From assembly GCF_030247195.1 (NCBI RefSeq), contig NC_080670.1, positions 160,034,580 to 160,098,579 of the forward strand: a stretch of DNA of 64,000 nt. The letters are read 5' to 3'. A program made the translations under genes and the position numbers. Numbering within the stretch: position 1 is the stretch's first letter; every line of letters begins with the position of its first letter. Positions 9,728 through 21,803 of this stretch are shown here, in pieces. The DNA is from Topomyia yanbarensis (taxonomy: Eukaryota > Arthropoda > Insecta > Diptera > Culicidae). The notes under the pieces were generated by a model. The model worked only from the letters and a program-made list of their open reading frames with translations. It did no database searches and was not told the DNA's origin.

Positions 9728-12698
9728 GAGTCACACAGCTAAATCGTAACCATTGTGCAGCAGCCCAACAGCTGCTGTGGCAGTCGGTCTCGGAGTCGAG
9801 GACAGATGTCGCCCTCTTATCAGACCCGTACAGCATCCCGGCCGGCAACGGCAATTGGGTGTCGGACGGGTCTGGAATGGTGGCACTCTGTACAACGGGA
9901 CGGTTCCCGGTTCAAGAGGTAATACACCCCTCCGCCGAGGGTGTGGCGATTGCCAAGATCAATGGTGTGTTCTATTGCAGCTGCTACGCCCCACCAAGGT
10001 GGCCAATAGAACAGTTCTACCAGATGATCGACAGGCTCTCGTCGGACCTCGTGGGCCGGAAACCGGTAGTAATAGCGGGAGACTTTAACGCTTGGGCAGT
10101 GGAGTGGGGCAGCCGCTGTACAAATAGCAGGGGTCAAGCGCTAATGGAAGCGTTTGCGAAACTCGATACTGTGCTAGCTAATGATGGCTCCGCTAGTACA
10201 TTCCGTAGAAACGGAGTGGAGGCGTGGATTGATGTGACCTTTGCCAGCCCGAGTCTGGCTCCAGGCATGGAATGGAGGGTAGACGAAGGCTACACCCATA
10301 GCGATCATTTAGCAATCCGCTTTAAGATCAACTATGATGTGCAGCATCCGAGGGCGGGAGATCCCTGTCAGGTACGCGGGTGGAAGTCCAATCACTTCGA
10401 CAGCGAAGCTTTCACCGCGGCCCTGGGACTGGAGGCCAACACCGACAGTCTAAGCGGGGATGCGCTGGTAGCTGTTCTATCACGCGCGTGCGACGCCACT
10501 ATGCCGAGAAAAACACTGCCAAGAAACGGTAGATGCCCGGTATACTAGTGGAGTGCCGAGATTGCAGCTCTACGGTCAGCCTGCCTCAGAGCTAGACGTA
10601 GGATGCAAAGAGCTCGCACCGAGGATGCAAGAGAGAGCCACCGTGAAGTGTTTCGAGCTGCGAAATTAGCCCTTAACAAGGCTATTAAAAGCAGCAAGAG
10701 AGCGTGTTTCGACAACCTGTGCGAGAGTGCCAACGCGAATCCGTGGGGTGACGCCTACCGGATTGTGATGGCCAAGACCAAAGGGGGCTCCTCACTCCCA
10801 GAACGGTCTCCGGACCGGTTGGCAACGATTATCGAAGTACTCTTCCCGTCTCGAGCCACAAGCCCCTGGCCACCTGCACTACGAGACAGTGCGGGCACGG
10901 TCGAAACGGTGGCTCCAGTGACGAATGAAGAAATACTCGTAGTGGCTAAATCCCTAGCAATGAACAAAGCTCCAGGGCCGGATGGAGTTCCAAACACCGC
11001 TCTCAAGGCAGCGATCATAGCGAACCCGAACATGTTCAGGCTAGCTATGCAGAGATGCCTTGACGAGTGCTGTTTCCCCGATAGATGGAAAAGGCAGAAA
11101 CTGGTGCTGTTGCCGAAGCCCGGGAAGCCGCCAGGTGACCCATCGGCGTACAGACCAATCTGTCTGATAGACACGACTGGCAAACTGCTTGAGAGGATCA
11201 TCCTCAACAGGCTCACCCCGTACGCGGAAGGTACGGACGGTCTGTCAAGCAACCAGTTTGGCTTTCGGAAGGGTAAGTCCACAGTGGACGCTCTCAACTC
11301 AGTGATAAATACTGCTGAGATAGCGATCCAACGAAAAAGGCGAGGTATTCGATACTGTGCGTTAGTGACACTTGACGTGAAGAACGCATTCAACAGCGCA
11401 AGCTGGGATGCCATCGCGCTCGCGTTACACCGGCTTAGCCTACCGGTGGGTCTGTACCGGATCCTGGAAAGTTACTTCCAAAACCGCGTACTGCTATACG
11501 AGACCGATGCCGGTCAGAAAAGGGTTCCGATTACTGCCGGAGTCCCGCAGGGCTCGATCCTAGGCCCGGTGCTATGGAACCTCATGTATGACGGGGTTTT
11601 GAGACTGAAGTTCCCTCCTGGGGTCAAGATCGTCGGCTTTGCCGACGACGTAACCTTGAAGGTCTACGGGGAGTCAATTCCTGAGGTAGAACTAACCGCA
11701 GAACACGCGATTAGCACGGTGGAGGAATGGATGAGCGCGAGAGGCCTGGAGCTCGCTCATCATAAGACGGAGGTAGTTATCGTCAACAGCCGCAAGTCGG
11801 CACAACATGCAGTTATCCATGTGGGAGAAGTCGCGATCACTTCACAGCGAAGTCTGAAGTCTCTCGGAGTCATTATAGACGACAAGCTGACCTTCGGCAG
11901 CCATGTCGACTATACGTGCAAGAGAGCGTCGACTGCTGTGCGGCACTATCGAGAATGATGTCCAACAGCTCAAAGGTGTGCGCCAGTAGACGTAGGTTAC
12001 TGGCAGGCGTTGCCGTATCTATCCTCAGGTACGGCGGCCCGTCATGGTCAAGAGCACTGAGGGTAACCAGTTACCTACAGAAACTGGAGAGCACCTACCG
12101 CGTGATGTGCCTCAGAGTGATATCTGCCTACCGCACGGTATCACACGATGCATCCTGCGTGATAGCGAGCATGATGCCAGTCGGGCTGATCATTCGGGAA
12201 GATGAGGAGTGCTTTGAGCTACGTGGAAATAGGGGAGCCCGCGAGCGCACCAGGGCGACCTCGGTCGCCAGATGGCAGCGTGAGTGGGACAACTCCTCGA
12301 AAGGTAGGTGGACTCACCGGCTGATACCTAGCATATCGAGCTGGGTGGGAAGACCCCATGGGGAAGTTCACTTCCACCTGACACAATTCCTGTCAGGCCA
12401 TGGCTGTTTCCGTCAGTACCTCCACAGGTTCGGGCACGCGGAGGTCCCAGTCTGCCCGGACTGCCCAGGTGTAGATGAAACTGCCGAACACATACTGTTC
12501 GTATGTCATCGGTTCGACGTCGAAAGAAGAGCAATGCTTGACGTCTGTGGTTGGGACACAACCCCTGATACCCTTATTCAGCGGATGTGTCAATCGGTGG
12601 AGAAGTGGAACGCAGTCTCGGCTGCTACCATCCAGATTGCCAGTAGGCTACAGGTAATCTGGCGAACCGAGCAACAGACGACGGGCACGGCTAACTAG
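9724..12698 (+). pseudogene. R1-clade ORF2 (endonuclease-reverse transcriptase), broken
   Basis: The endonuclease domain includes GDFNAWAVEWGSR (about 10081) and SDHLAIRFKI (about 10300). The RT core has YRPICLIDTTGKLLERII (about 11150), LDVKNAFNSASW (about 11371), GVPQGSILGP (about 11538) and catalytic FADD (11638-11649). The C-terminal finger is CPDCPGVDETAEHILFVC (about 12450-12510). There is no RNase H. Three lesions are visible: the expected ATG overlapping the ORF1 stop reads GTG (9724), a TAG sits where family logic predicts TGG Trp (10546), and one frameshift falls near 11940. Otherwise it is open, so it is a relatively young dead copy. Confidence 0.9.
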
Positions 12699-12947
12699 TG
12701 ATTGGTTAGCTGGAGCGAAAAGGGCCAAGCGCAAAATAAGAGAGTGAATGGTCTGTTCATGCCGAGGCAGGTTGGCGCAGCGAATGGCAACCGCTTAAGG
12801 GGTAAACCCAGCCACCCCGAAGCAAGACAGAAGAGTGAGTGTATAGACGTATAAGTGGACTGATTCATGCCAAGACGGGAGGGTCGTAGCGTAGTATGTT
12901 GGAACTAAGCTATCGATGCCTCATGGCGTGGCAGAGGAGTGAAAGGG

Positions 12948-13380
12948 TGAGCATCCAAGTCAGTCTCACACTGCATGTTAAGGGTGAGCATAAAAGTCAG
13001 CCTCACAGGTTGGTAGAGGCTAGCACAAAAGTCAGCCTAGCAAGGAATGAAAAAGGTGAGCACACAAGTCAGCCTCGCATGGTATGTCAGAAGTGGGGCC
13101 TAAGAAAAATGTCCCACATGGGATGCCAGGGGGAGTGACAAAGGTACAATAGAGTGGCACGATTGAGAGTGAATCAGGTGATAGGGTGAGCACCCAAGTC
13201 AGCCTCACATGGTATGGGTAGGGCGAGCACAAAAGTAAGCCTAGCAAGGAATGAGTAGGGCGAGCACACAAGTCAGCCTCGCATGGAACGTAAAAGGTGA
13301 GCACAAAAGTCAGCCTCATGTGGGAGTGTTTGAGAGTGAATCAAAGTGCGATTGAGAGAGCACCCAAGTAAGCCTCATAC
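12948..13380 (+). repeat. Tandem units (about 36 bp) in the R1 3' UTR
   Basis: About nine imperfect units contain GAGCACNNAAGTCAGCCT: near 12951, 12984, 13022, 13056, 13185, 13222, 13258, 13296 and 13353. Flanks alternate between 'cacatggtatg' and 'agcaaggaatga', suggesting a higher-order duplication of unit blocks. Units are interrupted at about 13090-13180. Confidence 0.8.
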
Positions 13381-13613
13381 AGGATGTATGAACGCGTGAG
13401 TGAGAGTGAATGAGTACATTTAGTACAGCCATCCCCCCAGAAGTAATACCGAGAGGTAGTTCCTGGGAGGAAAGATGGCGGAGCCTAATGGAGTTTAGTC
13501 GGTATTAATGGCTGGTCACCATTCGAGTCCGACACGCCCCCAGTGCACCCCGTGCGGTAGATTGGACCCTACCAATAGCACGTGTACTGGGCTAGGACAT
13601 AAAGGTCTTCTCC

Positions 13614-13775
13614 ATTGTAAAAAAAACACACATACATACACACACAGACATTTGCCGAACTCGACGAACTGAATCGAATGGTATGTGTCACTCGGCCCTC
13701 CGGGCCTCCGTTAAAAAGTCGGTTTTCAGAGCAATTGCAATACCTTTCTATTGAGAAAGGCAAAAAAGAACGAAA
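13614..13775. repeat. Right part of the repeat split by the R1 element
   Basis: An A-run and ACAY microsatellite, then 'ttgccgaactcgacgaactg', 'ctcggccctccgggcctccg' and 'gcaatacctttctattgaga'. It pairs with 7681-7977. Confidence 0.5.
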
Positions 13776-14560
13776 ATGAAAAGTTGAAAACAGAAAAGAA
13801 TGGAAATACTAGAAAGTGCATTGAATATTAATTAGCTATTCTTTAAATTTTGGGATTTTACCAAACATTTTAGAACATTCTGAAAAACTGATACTCAAAT
13901 TCGTACAATTCTGTTTATTCATTTATTTTATTTAAATTTTTTAAATTTCTTTTTGTGCTCATTTTTACACTTTATTCATTTCAAGGATCTCATTCGTTTT
14001 GTTTATTTTATTCATATTAAATATAAGACTAATTTCATTTCATTTTAATCATTCATTTTAAGCATTTTTTATATTCATTTTGTTCATTTGAGTTAATTAT
14101 ATCTATTAATTTATCATTTAATTAATTAATTATTTTATTTGTTTCGCTCGGTTCATTCTTTGGATTCATTCTGAACTACTGTTTTCATTGTATACAATTT
14201 ATTCATTTGTTCCAGATCACCCATTTTATTCATTTTTTTCGTTCCAATAATCTGACTAATTTTGATCACTCATTCATTTTATGCGTCCAAATCAAATTAT
14301 TAATTTGAAATATTAATTTTATAATTGTTTTACTGTCGCTTAGTTTTTCATATTATTCGTTGAATTCATTTTATTCTGTTCATTTTTTCTTCTTTTTACT
14401 TATCTTACCATATTTATTGATTTTGTTTATTTTAATCATTACATCCATATTTTTCATTTCATGGATTACCTATTTCATTATTTATTTATTTTTATTTCAC
14501 TTATTTTTTGGTTCTATTAATTTTGTTATTTTTATTCTTTTTATACATTTATTGCTGTGA
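13776..14560. repeat. AT-rich low-complexity tract
   Basis: Degenerate iterations of TTCATTTTATTCATTTT dominate 13915-14540. The open frame at 14360-14560 is only the hydrophobic Phe/Leu/Ile translation of this tract and is not a gene. Confidence 0.7.
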
Positions 14561-14699
14561 GAAAATTTTCACCAAATTCTAAAAAAATGATGTACGCTTT
14601 TAAGGGTTAAGTGTGTTTTTCTTGGCTAAATAGAGCAAATGCGTTTCTCTTGGGTGTGTAGAAGAGGAAAACAAGCAGTAGATACACTGCTCACATACG

Positions 14700-15010
14700 G
14701 TGCGTCCCATAATTGTGGAAACATCTTGGAGTAGTCAACGTTGACGGGACAAATAAGGTAAGATCCATTTTGAGTTGGTATCGGGTGATACCATAACGTT
14801 GCCACATATGTTTTCCAACGTCTGGTGGTATAATCCAAAATGGCGGTCGCCGGCGGTGGTGACCCAGCAGGGTCAAATAAAAGAATGCTTCCCGACTATA
14901 TGGATCCAACGAACAAGTTCCTGCAGTTGACTGACAAAGACGGTGTACCATTGCCTAGAAACCCGTCCATCATCGGTAAATCGGTGGAAGTTGCCCTGCC
15001 AATGCCCTGT
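14700..15010 (+). pseudogene. 5' fragment of a LINE ORF1
   Basis: ATG at 14839 opens MAVAGGGDPAG and then DPTNKFLQLTDKDGVPLP, RNPSIIGKSVEV, stopping at TAA (15013). The 'DP..KFL.L.D..G..LP.NP.IIGK' pattern is one I associate with gag-like ORF1 of mosquito Jockey- or I-type LINEs. Only this N-terminal piece is present, so it is a truncated insertion. Confidence 0.45.
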
Positions 15011-15412
15011 TTATAAAAAAGAAGTGGGGGTCATAAGTCCGCGACAATTAAACATTCCCGGAAGCATGCAAACGAGCTTAACATCTGAGTAAAGGCAGCT
15101 ATGCTCAGGCAAGATTTTTGGTTCAGTGTATTCCTACCGATTAGTTGTTTACATAAATTGCTCCAACTATTTTTACTTTTTGATGAGATTTGTGAAGTTA
15201 TTATCGTTGTTTGTCGTGTTAATCGACTGAGAATTTTGTTTTTAACATTGTTATTGTGCTGTGTGAAAGTGTCTCCTGTTTGCTTTTGTGTTGCGAAAAA
15301 ACCAGCGACGAACGCAATTGAGTGAACTTTTGTGACTTAACCGCCAAAACTTTCCACTGAACGCAGCGCCATCTATATTTCATTGTTCGCATTCTCAGAT
15401 CGGCACGCATTA

Positions 15413-16020
15413 TGGCTAGTGCATGCGTTCACTGCGCGAAAACCGTCAAATCGGATGAAGACTTTATCGAATGTATGGGTTTTTGCAAAAATGTGGTACA
15501 TATGCAATGTGGGAAACAACTTAACAAGCCGTGTGCAATGAATGTGTCAAGCTGATGAAGTTTGCTCGCTTTCGCGACACCGTTTCTTCACTTAGATGTG
15601 TTATCGCTGCTATCTTTGGGAAAACGGATGACGTCTGTGCTGAACTAAAGGCCGAGTTATCCAAAAATAACCAGTAAATTTCACGCCTCGGACTAAATTG
15701 TAACGAGGAGATAAAGGTTATTCCGCTTGTTAAAAAGGCATAGACGTCAGTACTTTGAACTTCATATCCTTCAAAGTTGGAGTTTACCCAAAGTACTGTG
15801 ATGCGGCTCTTAACCCTGACACATGGCCGCAAGGCATACTGTTCAGGGAATTTGAGGACGGGCCGTACCCAGAACATTTGGAGCATGCCGACTGATTATC
15901 CCCCGCCACCAGAAGAAGCATGTACTTCTCCAATGCAACCCGGCCCGTCAATGGTCCTGCAGAGGACTCCGCAACGATTGACCATGCCACTATACCAAGC
16001 TACACCGCCCTTGTGAAGGA
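15413..16020 (+). pseudogene. CR1-type ORF1 remnant with PHD-like finger
   Basis: ATG at 15413 gives ACVHCAKTVKSDEDFIEC, then CKNVVHMQC and, after a frameshift, CNECVKL. This is a C-x2-C...C...H-x2-C...C-x2-C finger like the PHD finger in ORF1 of CR1/L2-like LINEs. A second block near 15790-15890 in another frame reads KYCDAALNPDTWPQGILFRE, typical of the ORF1 C-terminus. Stops and frameshifts throughout show decay. Confidence 0.55.
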
Positions 16021-16197
16021 GTATTGATGCCGATCGCATACTGGGATGCAACGCAGTTGGTACTATGGAAGCCCTCGATCTCCCCGCTACAGTCGAGCCC
16101 TTGCCGCCAGCGTTCAGCAGTCGTCCCGGTCCTGTATGTGAGGGTGGAGAAAGGGTCTTCCAAGCCGCCTTTCTCGGCAAGTATTATACAAATTGTA

Positions 16198-16460
16198 GGG
16201 GAGACTGAGGAGACTTGATCCCCTTTTTTATTTTTCAGTCCAACTCCGTGGAATGATAAAAACTATGTATTTTTTGTAGTTTTATATTGTTTCTAGGGAT
16301 GACTAATAATCATAAAAAAATTACATGGAAATATTGTACTGGACATGAGCTATGAGCATTTCTGGAAAACAACAAAAAAATGGAAAATTCTTAGATTAGT
16401 GGAGACCCGATCCCTAATTTGGGGACACTTGATTCCTTTATGAAAACGTGTTTAAAAGAG
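16198..16460. repeat. Diverged GGGGAGACTTGA-type repeat
   Basis: 'ggggagactgaggagacttg', 'agtggagacccgatccctaa' and 'ggggacacttgattcc' echo the iterated 15-mer at 3043-3645 and the TIR of 2531-2924. This is probably a related MITE end. Confidence 0.4.
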
Positions 16461-16639
16461 CATGTAGGGTAATAAGCCTATTTTTGCCCTGTTTCTACTA
16501 TCATCCTACCCATCTGAAGCCTTTGGTTAAAGCAGCGTCTGCCATCTTTGCTCAACGCATTGACTCAAATGGTATTGCGATAATGGGGGTACTCGATTAG
16601 AGATTTGACAGCATGTAAACAATACACATCAATGAGAAA

Positions 16640-19255
16640 GTGTGCAAAATTTGGTTGATTTTTACCCAATGGTAAAAAAGTTATGCCCTGTTGAATGTGT
16701 CGCAATAATTTCGTGTTCGCCCTTTAGACAATCGCAATCGATATATTTCTGGCACCAACGTCTGCCCTCGCCCGGAGAAGGTCCATCGAGCGACCCGTAT
16801 CGAGACGGTACAACTACCGCCACAACTTCAGCTACGAAACAACAAACAACGAGAACTACACAAAGTCTTCTCCCAGTGCCGGTCGCTGTCGATAGCTCTG
16901 GAAGTTCTCGTGTAGTTGTCTCGACAGCGACTGGCACTGTGGAACCGGACGTCCCACATGTCAGTCTCACATTACCGCATTGTATAACGGACACTGCTGC
17001 GGTCTTTTCTGTTACAGATGCCACCAGATTGGATTTCACGAGTAACCGATTTGAGGAAAAAGAGAGGAAAGTCAGCGTTATACGACCAGGCGTAGATATC
17101 TCAATAGATCGTTTCGTCGAGCAGTAGATCACTGCTGCAAACACCTCAGTATCACGCACTACTGGTAAGGTAGAGCCTAAAGCTGTTCTATGGTGGTGTC
17201 AGGACTGCGGAGGTGAAAGCAGCCATAAAAAACGTAGGACACTCAGAGCACTGAAGCGTATCCAGGCAGTTGATGCACTTAAAAGCTTCCAAGAATCGCG
17301 GGCGACAGCGAGAAAGTCAATCAGACGCCAAGCGGCGATCATGGGAAGACTTTGTCGCGAAGATATATCTAATGTCGTTTTCGTTTTTGACTGTGCACTA
17401 CACCGGTGTAGTCTACACTCATTCAAACTTGGGTGTAATCAGTCTGTCTCTTTTTTTGCACTACACCGGTATAGCACTAGGAAAAAACGAAAACGCCGTA
17501 GGTTGAAGTGAAGACGTTGAAAGGGAAACGTAAGCATAGTTCAATAGTCAATAAACGGTCCAGTGACAAGCCGGAAGAAGAAGCTGATGACTGGTACAAC
17601 ATGACAGCAAAATATCCGTAATGTCCAGTTATTTATAACCGTTTCAACGAAGGAAGGAAAAGGCCGAACGAAACCGACTTCAGCCTGAATGAGTTGCTGT
17701 GGGCACTCGATAGAGGGCGAAGTGGGTCTGCAGGATTGGACTGTATCGGCATCATGGCTATTCAATCCATCTTTTGCGTTGTTCCGAAATCCGTACAGAT
17801 CTTGCGTGTACGCTGACGACATTTTTCTTCTAGTATGGGGGAAGAAAGACCAACCGCTCTAACGAAAACTTCAGTACGCAGCAAAAGCCGTCGATACATG
17901 ATCGAGAAGTGTTGGATTTGCGATATTTGCAACGAAATCCAGCATCTTCTATTGCAGCCTCACCGCTCGCCGTGAACCCATGCAGGCGATAAAGGTAGAC
18001 AGTGTAACTGTTCCGACATAAACGCTGCTGAGAACCCTCGATGTTACTCTTGACCGGTCGTTCAACTTTAAAGCGCACTGTAAAATGACGAAGAAGTCGT
18101 GCGAATCCAGGCTGCGTATCCTGAAGATGTTCGGTGCCAAACTATCCCGTGGTCATCGTGTAAATCGGGTCAGCAATCGTTACCTCACGACTGCTATACG
18201 GCATGGAGCTCGTAAGCAGAGAAGGAGATGTCGTCATCCAAACTCTCGCACCTGCATACAACAGGATGATAAGGTTTGCATCCGGAGCATACGACACGAG
18301 GCCCAGCTTACCCATTATGGCAGAAGCTGGTACCTTGCCATTAGACCTGCTCGTCCTCCAAACCATTGCACGAATGGTCTCACGAATGTTAGAAAAAGCC
18401 GGGATAGTGCCGCTCTTCCCTTGGTACATCGAGCCCTTGTCGTTTCGTGGAAGTGGTTGTAACGCCTCTTCCATATATTTGCACTCGCACGCGGTAAACT
18501 GCTAAGAATTGGTACGAACCCAAGCCTCAGATCGTGTGGGACATAAAGAAATGCGTGAAATTGTTTGTCCAGCTGTTCAGGAGTTCCTTGCAGAACGTTT
18601 CAGCCGTTCCACAATCGTCTACACAGATGGCTCGAAAAACGATATCGCGGTAGGCGCGGGAGTTTTCGGAGATTACCTTCAGCAGTCGCTAGGCCTTCCA
18701 CCGCAATGCAGCGTCTTCTCAGCCGAGGCATTCACAATAAAATCAGCGCTGACAGCATACCATACCTCTAGCGATTTGCTGATCATGTCAGATTCTGCTA
18801 GCTGTCTATCAGGAATCGAAGCCGGTACATCTCAGCATCCGTATATCCAGGAGATTAAGAACATGTTTCGAAACCGTCCAATCAACCTGTGCTGGATTCT
18901 CGTTCATGGTAATGAAGAGGCAGTCCGACTCGCAGGAGAAGCCAGAGCATTACTTTACTGGATATAGCCGTTCCGGGGACAGACGCTGTTAGTCAAACCT
19001 AAACAGCTATCCGAAAGCAATGGCGCCAGCGGTGGTCAGCGTGAGGTAAAACTGCGCTAAGCAAAATTCGACACGAAGAAGTGGACAGACCGTGAGATTT
19101 CAGCCGACCTGCGAGTGCTAACCCGGTATCGAATAGGCCACACTCGATTGACGCAAGAGTTCTTGCTGAATATGACATCTCCCGACAGTGTGCGACTGCT
19201 GCGTAGTCACCGTAGACGTCCGTCACGTGATTCTTCACTGTAAAAAGTTTAAGGT
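16640..19255 (+). pseudogene. Decayed LINE ORF2 with RT and RNase H
   Basis: Pieces appear in order. A linker lies at 17160-17380 (WWCQDCGG, then RATARKSIRRQA and SWEDFVAKI in an adjacent frame). The RT N-terminus is at 17640-17770 (FSLNELLWALDRGRSGSAGL, then DCIG). An internal deletion jumps to CVYADDIFLLVWG near 17807 (the YADD catalytic box), followed by the RT thumb at 18030-18460. RNase H lies at 18596-18960 (VYTDGSKN, SAEAF, MSDSAS). A terminal H/C finger is near 19130-19240 (RIGHTRLTQEFLLN). Many stops and shifts occur. RNase H places it in the I/LOA side of the LINE tree. Confidence 0.75.
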
Positions 19256-19454
19256 TGGACAGAGAAAGGGTAAAATTCGCAAACGAAAAAAGCAGTTTTT
19301 TCCACACCGTATGTCAGATCTTCATAAAAATCAATCAGCATTACTGTAACAACATTCTACATACGCTGATTGATTTTATGAAGATCTGACATACGGTGTG
19401 GAAAAAACTGCTTTTTTCGTTTGCGAATTTTGCGCATTCTCTGTCCAACCTTAA
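19249..19454. repeat. Near-perfect hairpin, about 90-bp arms and 25-nt loop
   Basis: The left arm 19249-19339 and right arm 19365-19454 are inverted copies. They differ at a short block near the outer end (AAAGGGT versus AATGCGC) and one A indel near the loop. The left arm continues the LINE ORF2 reading (CKK..KVGQRKG), so it looks like an inverted duplication of the LINE 3' end rather than a typical MITE. Both arms also end in TTAA. Confidence 0.85.
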
Positions 19455-21060
19455 CGAAACTAGGAAAAAGCACGGTATTGGGACGATGAGTTCACGGGAG
19501 GCGTAATGCAACGACAATGACAACGAGCAGAAAATATGAAGCAAATTTGTTCAAACTGATTTAGAATCTATACCGTTGAAATGTAGCTTATGTTGAATAG
19601 TAATTTGAATAATTTTTCCATCGACTCGAATGCACCACTTTGCGGTGTAGTGTCGTAAATAAAAAACAACAACTAATCAACTTCGTTCAGTTTTCAGTAT
19701 CTGCCTCGAATCATCAGAAATATTTTTTTATGCATTCAATTTTCAAGCTAATCCTGAATCAAAATTCTGGTTACGGGCCTGTCTTAGCTCTTAACTTATT
19801 GAAAATTTTCCCCAGTTATCAGTTTACCAACGAGCTAGCACATCAGTTCTACATAGCTTTAATTGCCATATTTACGATTATAAGACTTTGAAACAACTAT
19901 GGTTGACTTGCACTAATAGTGATTACCACAATTTGTTGAGATTTCTCAGTCCTCATTTCAGTCCAGATTCTGTAATTGAAAGCTATACATTCTATCGGCA
20001 TTCATCTTTCTCAAATTTGCTAAAAGGAATTTCCCTTCCTCGGAGTCCATACACATAACCTAATTCAGTTTCGTAACAAAAGCGAGCAAAGCAACGTGAA
20101 ATAATTTCTAATCTGTACGATAATTGGCTTCATCTTCCACAGCTAGGCACGTAAGTAACTTCTGCCATAAACACAAATTCCGACACGGCCAGCACAGGTG
20201 CGAATACCAGATCCAGACCTGATTGAATTAATGCCGGATTCCAGCCGGGCAGACAGCGACAATGATTTCAAGAGAGAAATAAATTAAAAATCTCCTTCAA
20301 CCCTCGATACGACGTCTTCGGCAGGCTGGGGCTGGGATGGATAAGCAGATCAAAGCGAACCTCAAGAATTCAGAATGGGTACGACCTGCAACACCTTCCC
20401 CTTTTTCTATACCGAACAATATTATAGTTAAAGGAAGCATTCAATAGCAGCTCGTGGCTGTTTCCGGCTGACAGAGAGGGAGCTACTAATTATAACCCTA
20501 ATATTTGCACGGCAACGGAAGCATTTTTCCACTTTCCGCTTTCTTCCATCGCATCTGGTTGATGGGGTGCTGGTGATTACACAGCATCTATGAAGCACTG
20601 ACACACCGGCTCGGATGGTTCGGTTCGGTTCGTTTCGGGTAAGTCGAACCCGGAATGTCTTATTAGTGGCCATGATAGAGTAGTTTATTAGGGTACTTCT
20701 GCTACGTTTATTGGCTTAATTATGTGCCTCTTTTCTCCATCATCGGCAGCATCCGGAAAAGATAAATATATTTGTGCCATCCGTTTCGTACCACCACTGG
20801 CACTGCTGTGTTCTCGGCGGTAGAGATGAAGGGTCATGAACTCAACTAAAGGAGACGAACTAGTGGTGGTAGTGGTGGTTCGTAATTTTTGGATGGTATA
20901 GCTTTTTGAATTTGATAGGGCCTAATTGGTTTATCTTTGTTTCTTGTGTCGCTTTGAAAACTTGCTTCAAGTGCTTCCCAGCGCTGCAGGAGGGTTCGTT
21001 GATTGGTGAAAATGTGCCGAAGGGATTGAGGCGTCTCACAGAATAGGTCAAGAAATCGAA
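19455..21060. other. Intron stretch without recognised features
   Basis: Apart from 'tgcaccactttgcggtgtag' at 19631, which resembles 'tgcactacaccggtgtag' at 17395 and 17458, I see no motif, exon or repeat here. Confidence 0.35.
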
Positions 21061-21068
21061 AATTACGG

Positions 21069-21222
21069 GACGGGCATAGCGTAGTTGGTAAATAGGAAGC
21101 ATGGTACGCAGCTCATCTGGGTTTGATTCTCAGCCCCGCATATAAGATTAGAAAGTTTTGTAACCCTATAAAAGAGACGAGTAACCCTATGGTTAAAACC
21201 TCCATAATCGAAATAGAAAAAA
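21069..21222 (+). mobile_element. tRNA-derived SINE
   Basis: An A-box-like 'tagcgtagttggtaaat' and a B-box-like 'gggtttgattctcagcc' are spaced as in a pol III promoter. They are followed by 'gagtaaccctatggttaaaa' and an A-rich end. Two other copies (23475 and 47529) share all these blocks. It resembles the tRNA-derived SINEs (Gecko/Feilai type) of Aedes. Confidence 0.75.
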
Positions 21223-21803
21223 CGAAATTAAAGAATAGGCATACTGTTGGTGAGTCAAGAATTTCATACTCGAGTTTTCTAACTAATAAACTGGTTAAGA
21301 GGATTTTTATGGGAATTTAAATATACCCATCCATTACTAGAACTATTGTGATATCAGTCATAGTTTTTAATAACAATTAAGAGAAAATAAAAATAAATTC
21401 AGAGGTTCGCAGAAACTACAATAAGCCATATTTTGACTCTCATTCTGGCTGAAGCCACTTTTCTGTGTCGAGTACAAAGCTTTTGCATTTATGTGTTCGA
21501 TACAGGTTGCAGCCAATGTCCAACCTTTTATGCCATTCATTATGCCATTATGATGCCATGCGCTATAGAAATACACAAATGGAAAATATTTTGAAATGAT
21601 AATAAATATAATATAGCTTTTATCATAGCCAATTTTTCATGATTAGGCCGTTTTGACGGGATGTTCCGACCAACCGGCAATCTGCCCGTTTTTCAAAATC
21701 CGGTGCAGCTTTATTTTAAAATAATTAACATTAAACCGGTTTCAATTCAGTTATTTCCATTCGAATTAGTTTCAAAGGGAAATAACTGAGTTCGACCCAA
21801 TAA

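Larger units (their letters stand above)
7978..13613 (+). mobile_element. R1-clade non-LTR retrotransposon, nearly full length, inactivated
   Basis: The 5' boundary at AGAACCAGAGCTACAGG is shared with a second copy starting at 56260, while the sequences before it differ. Order: 5' UTR with a G/C-run, ORF1 (8361-9727, broken), ORF2 (9724-12698, broken), and a 3' UTR with tandem 36-bp units (12948-13380). The end lies near the A-run and ACAY-type microsatellite at 13619-13650. It has an AP-endonuclease plus RT with no RNase H, which fits the R1 clade. Some R1-clade families (Waldo type) favour ACAY repeats, and the adjacent 'acacacatacatacacacac' fits that. The exact 3' end is uncertain. Confidence 0.85.

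Noticed and set aside
10755..11414. 219-codon minus-strand ORF
   Set aside because: Antisense shadow of the R1 reverse transcriptase.
12948..13380. CRISPR-like spaced repeats
   Set aside because: The units are diverged tandem repeats inside a LINE 3' UTR in a eukaryotic genome, with no unique equal-length spacers and no cas genes.
19249..19454. TTAA MITE interpretation of the hairpin
   Set aside because: Not excluded, but the left arm reads on from the LINE ORF2 C-terminal region, so inverted duplication of LINE sequence is simpler than an independent MITE.
21069..21140. A tRNA gene
   Set aside because: A and B boxes are present, but the acceptor and anticodon stems do not pair convincingly, and the same unit with its non-tRNA tail recurs at 23475 and 47529, so it is a SINE.
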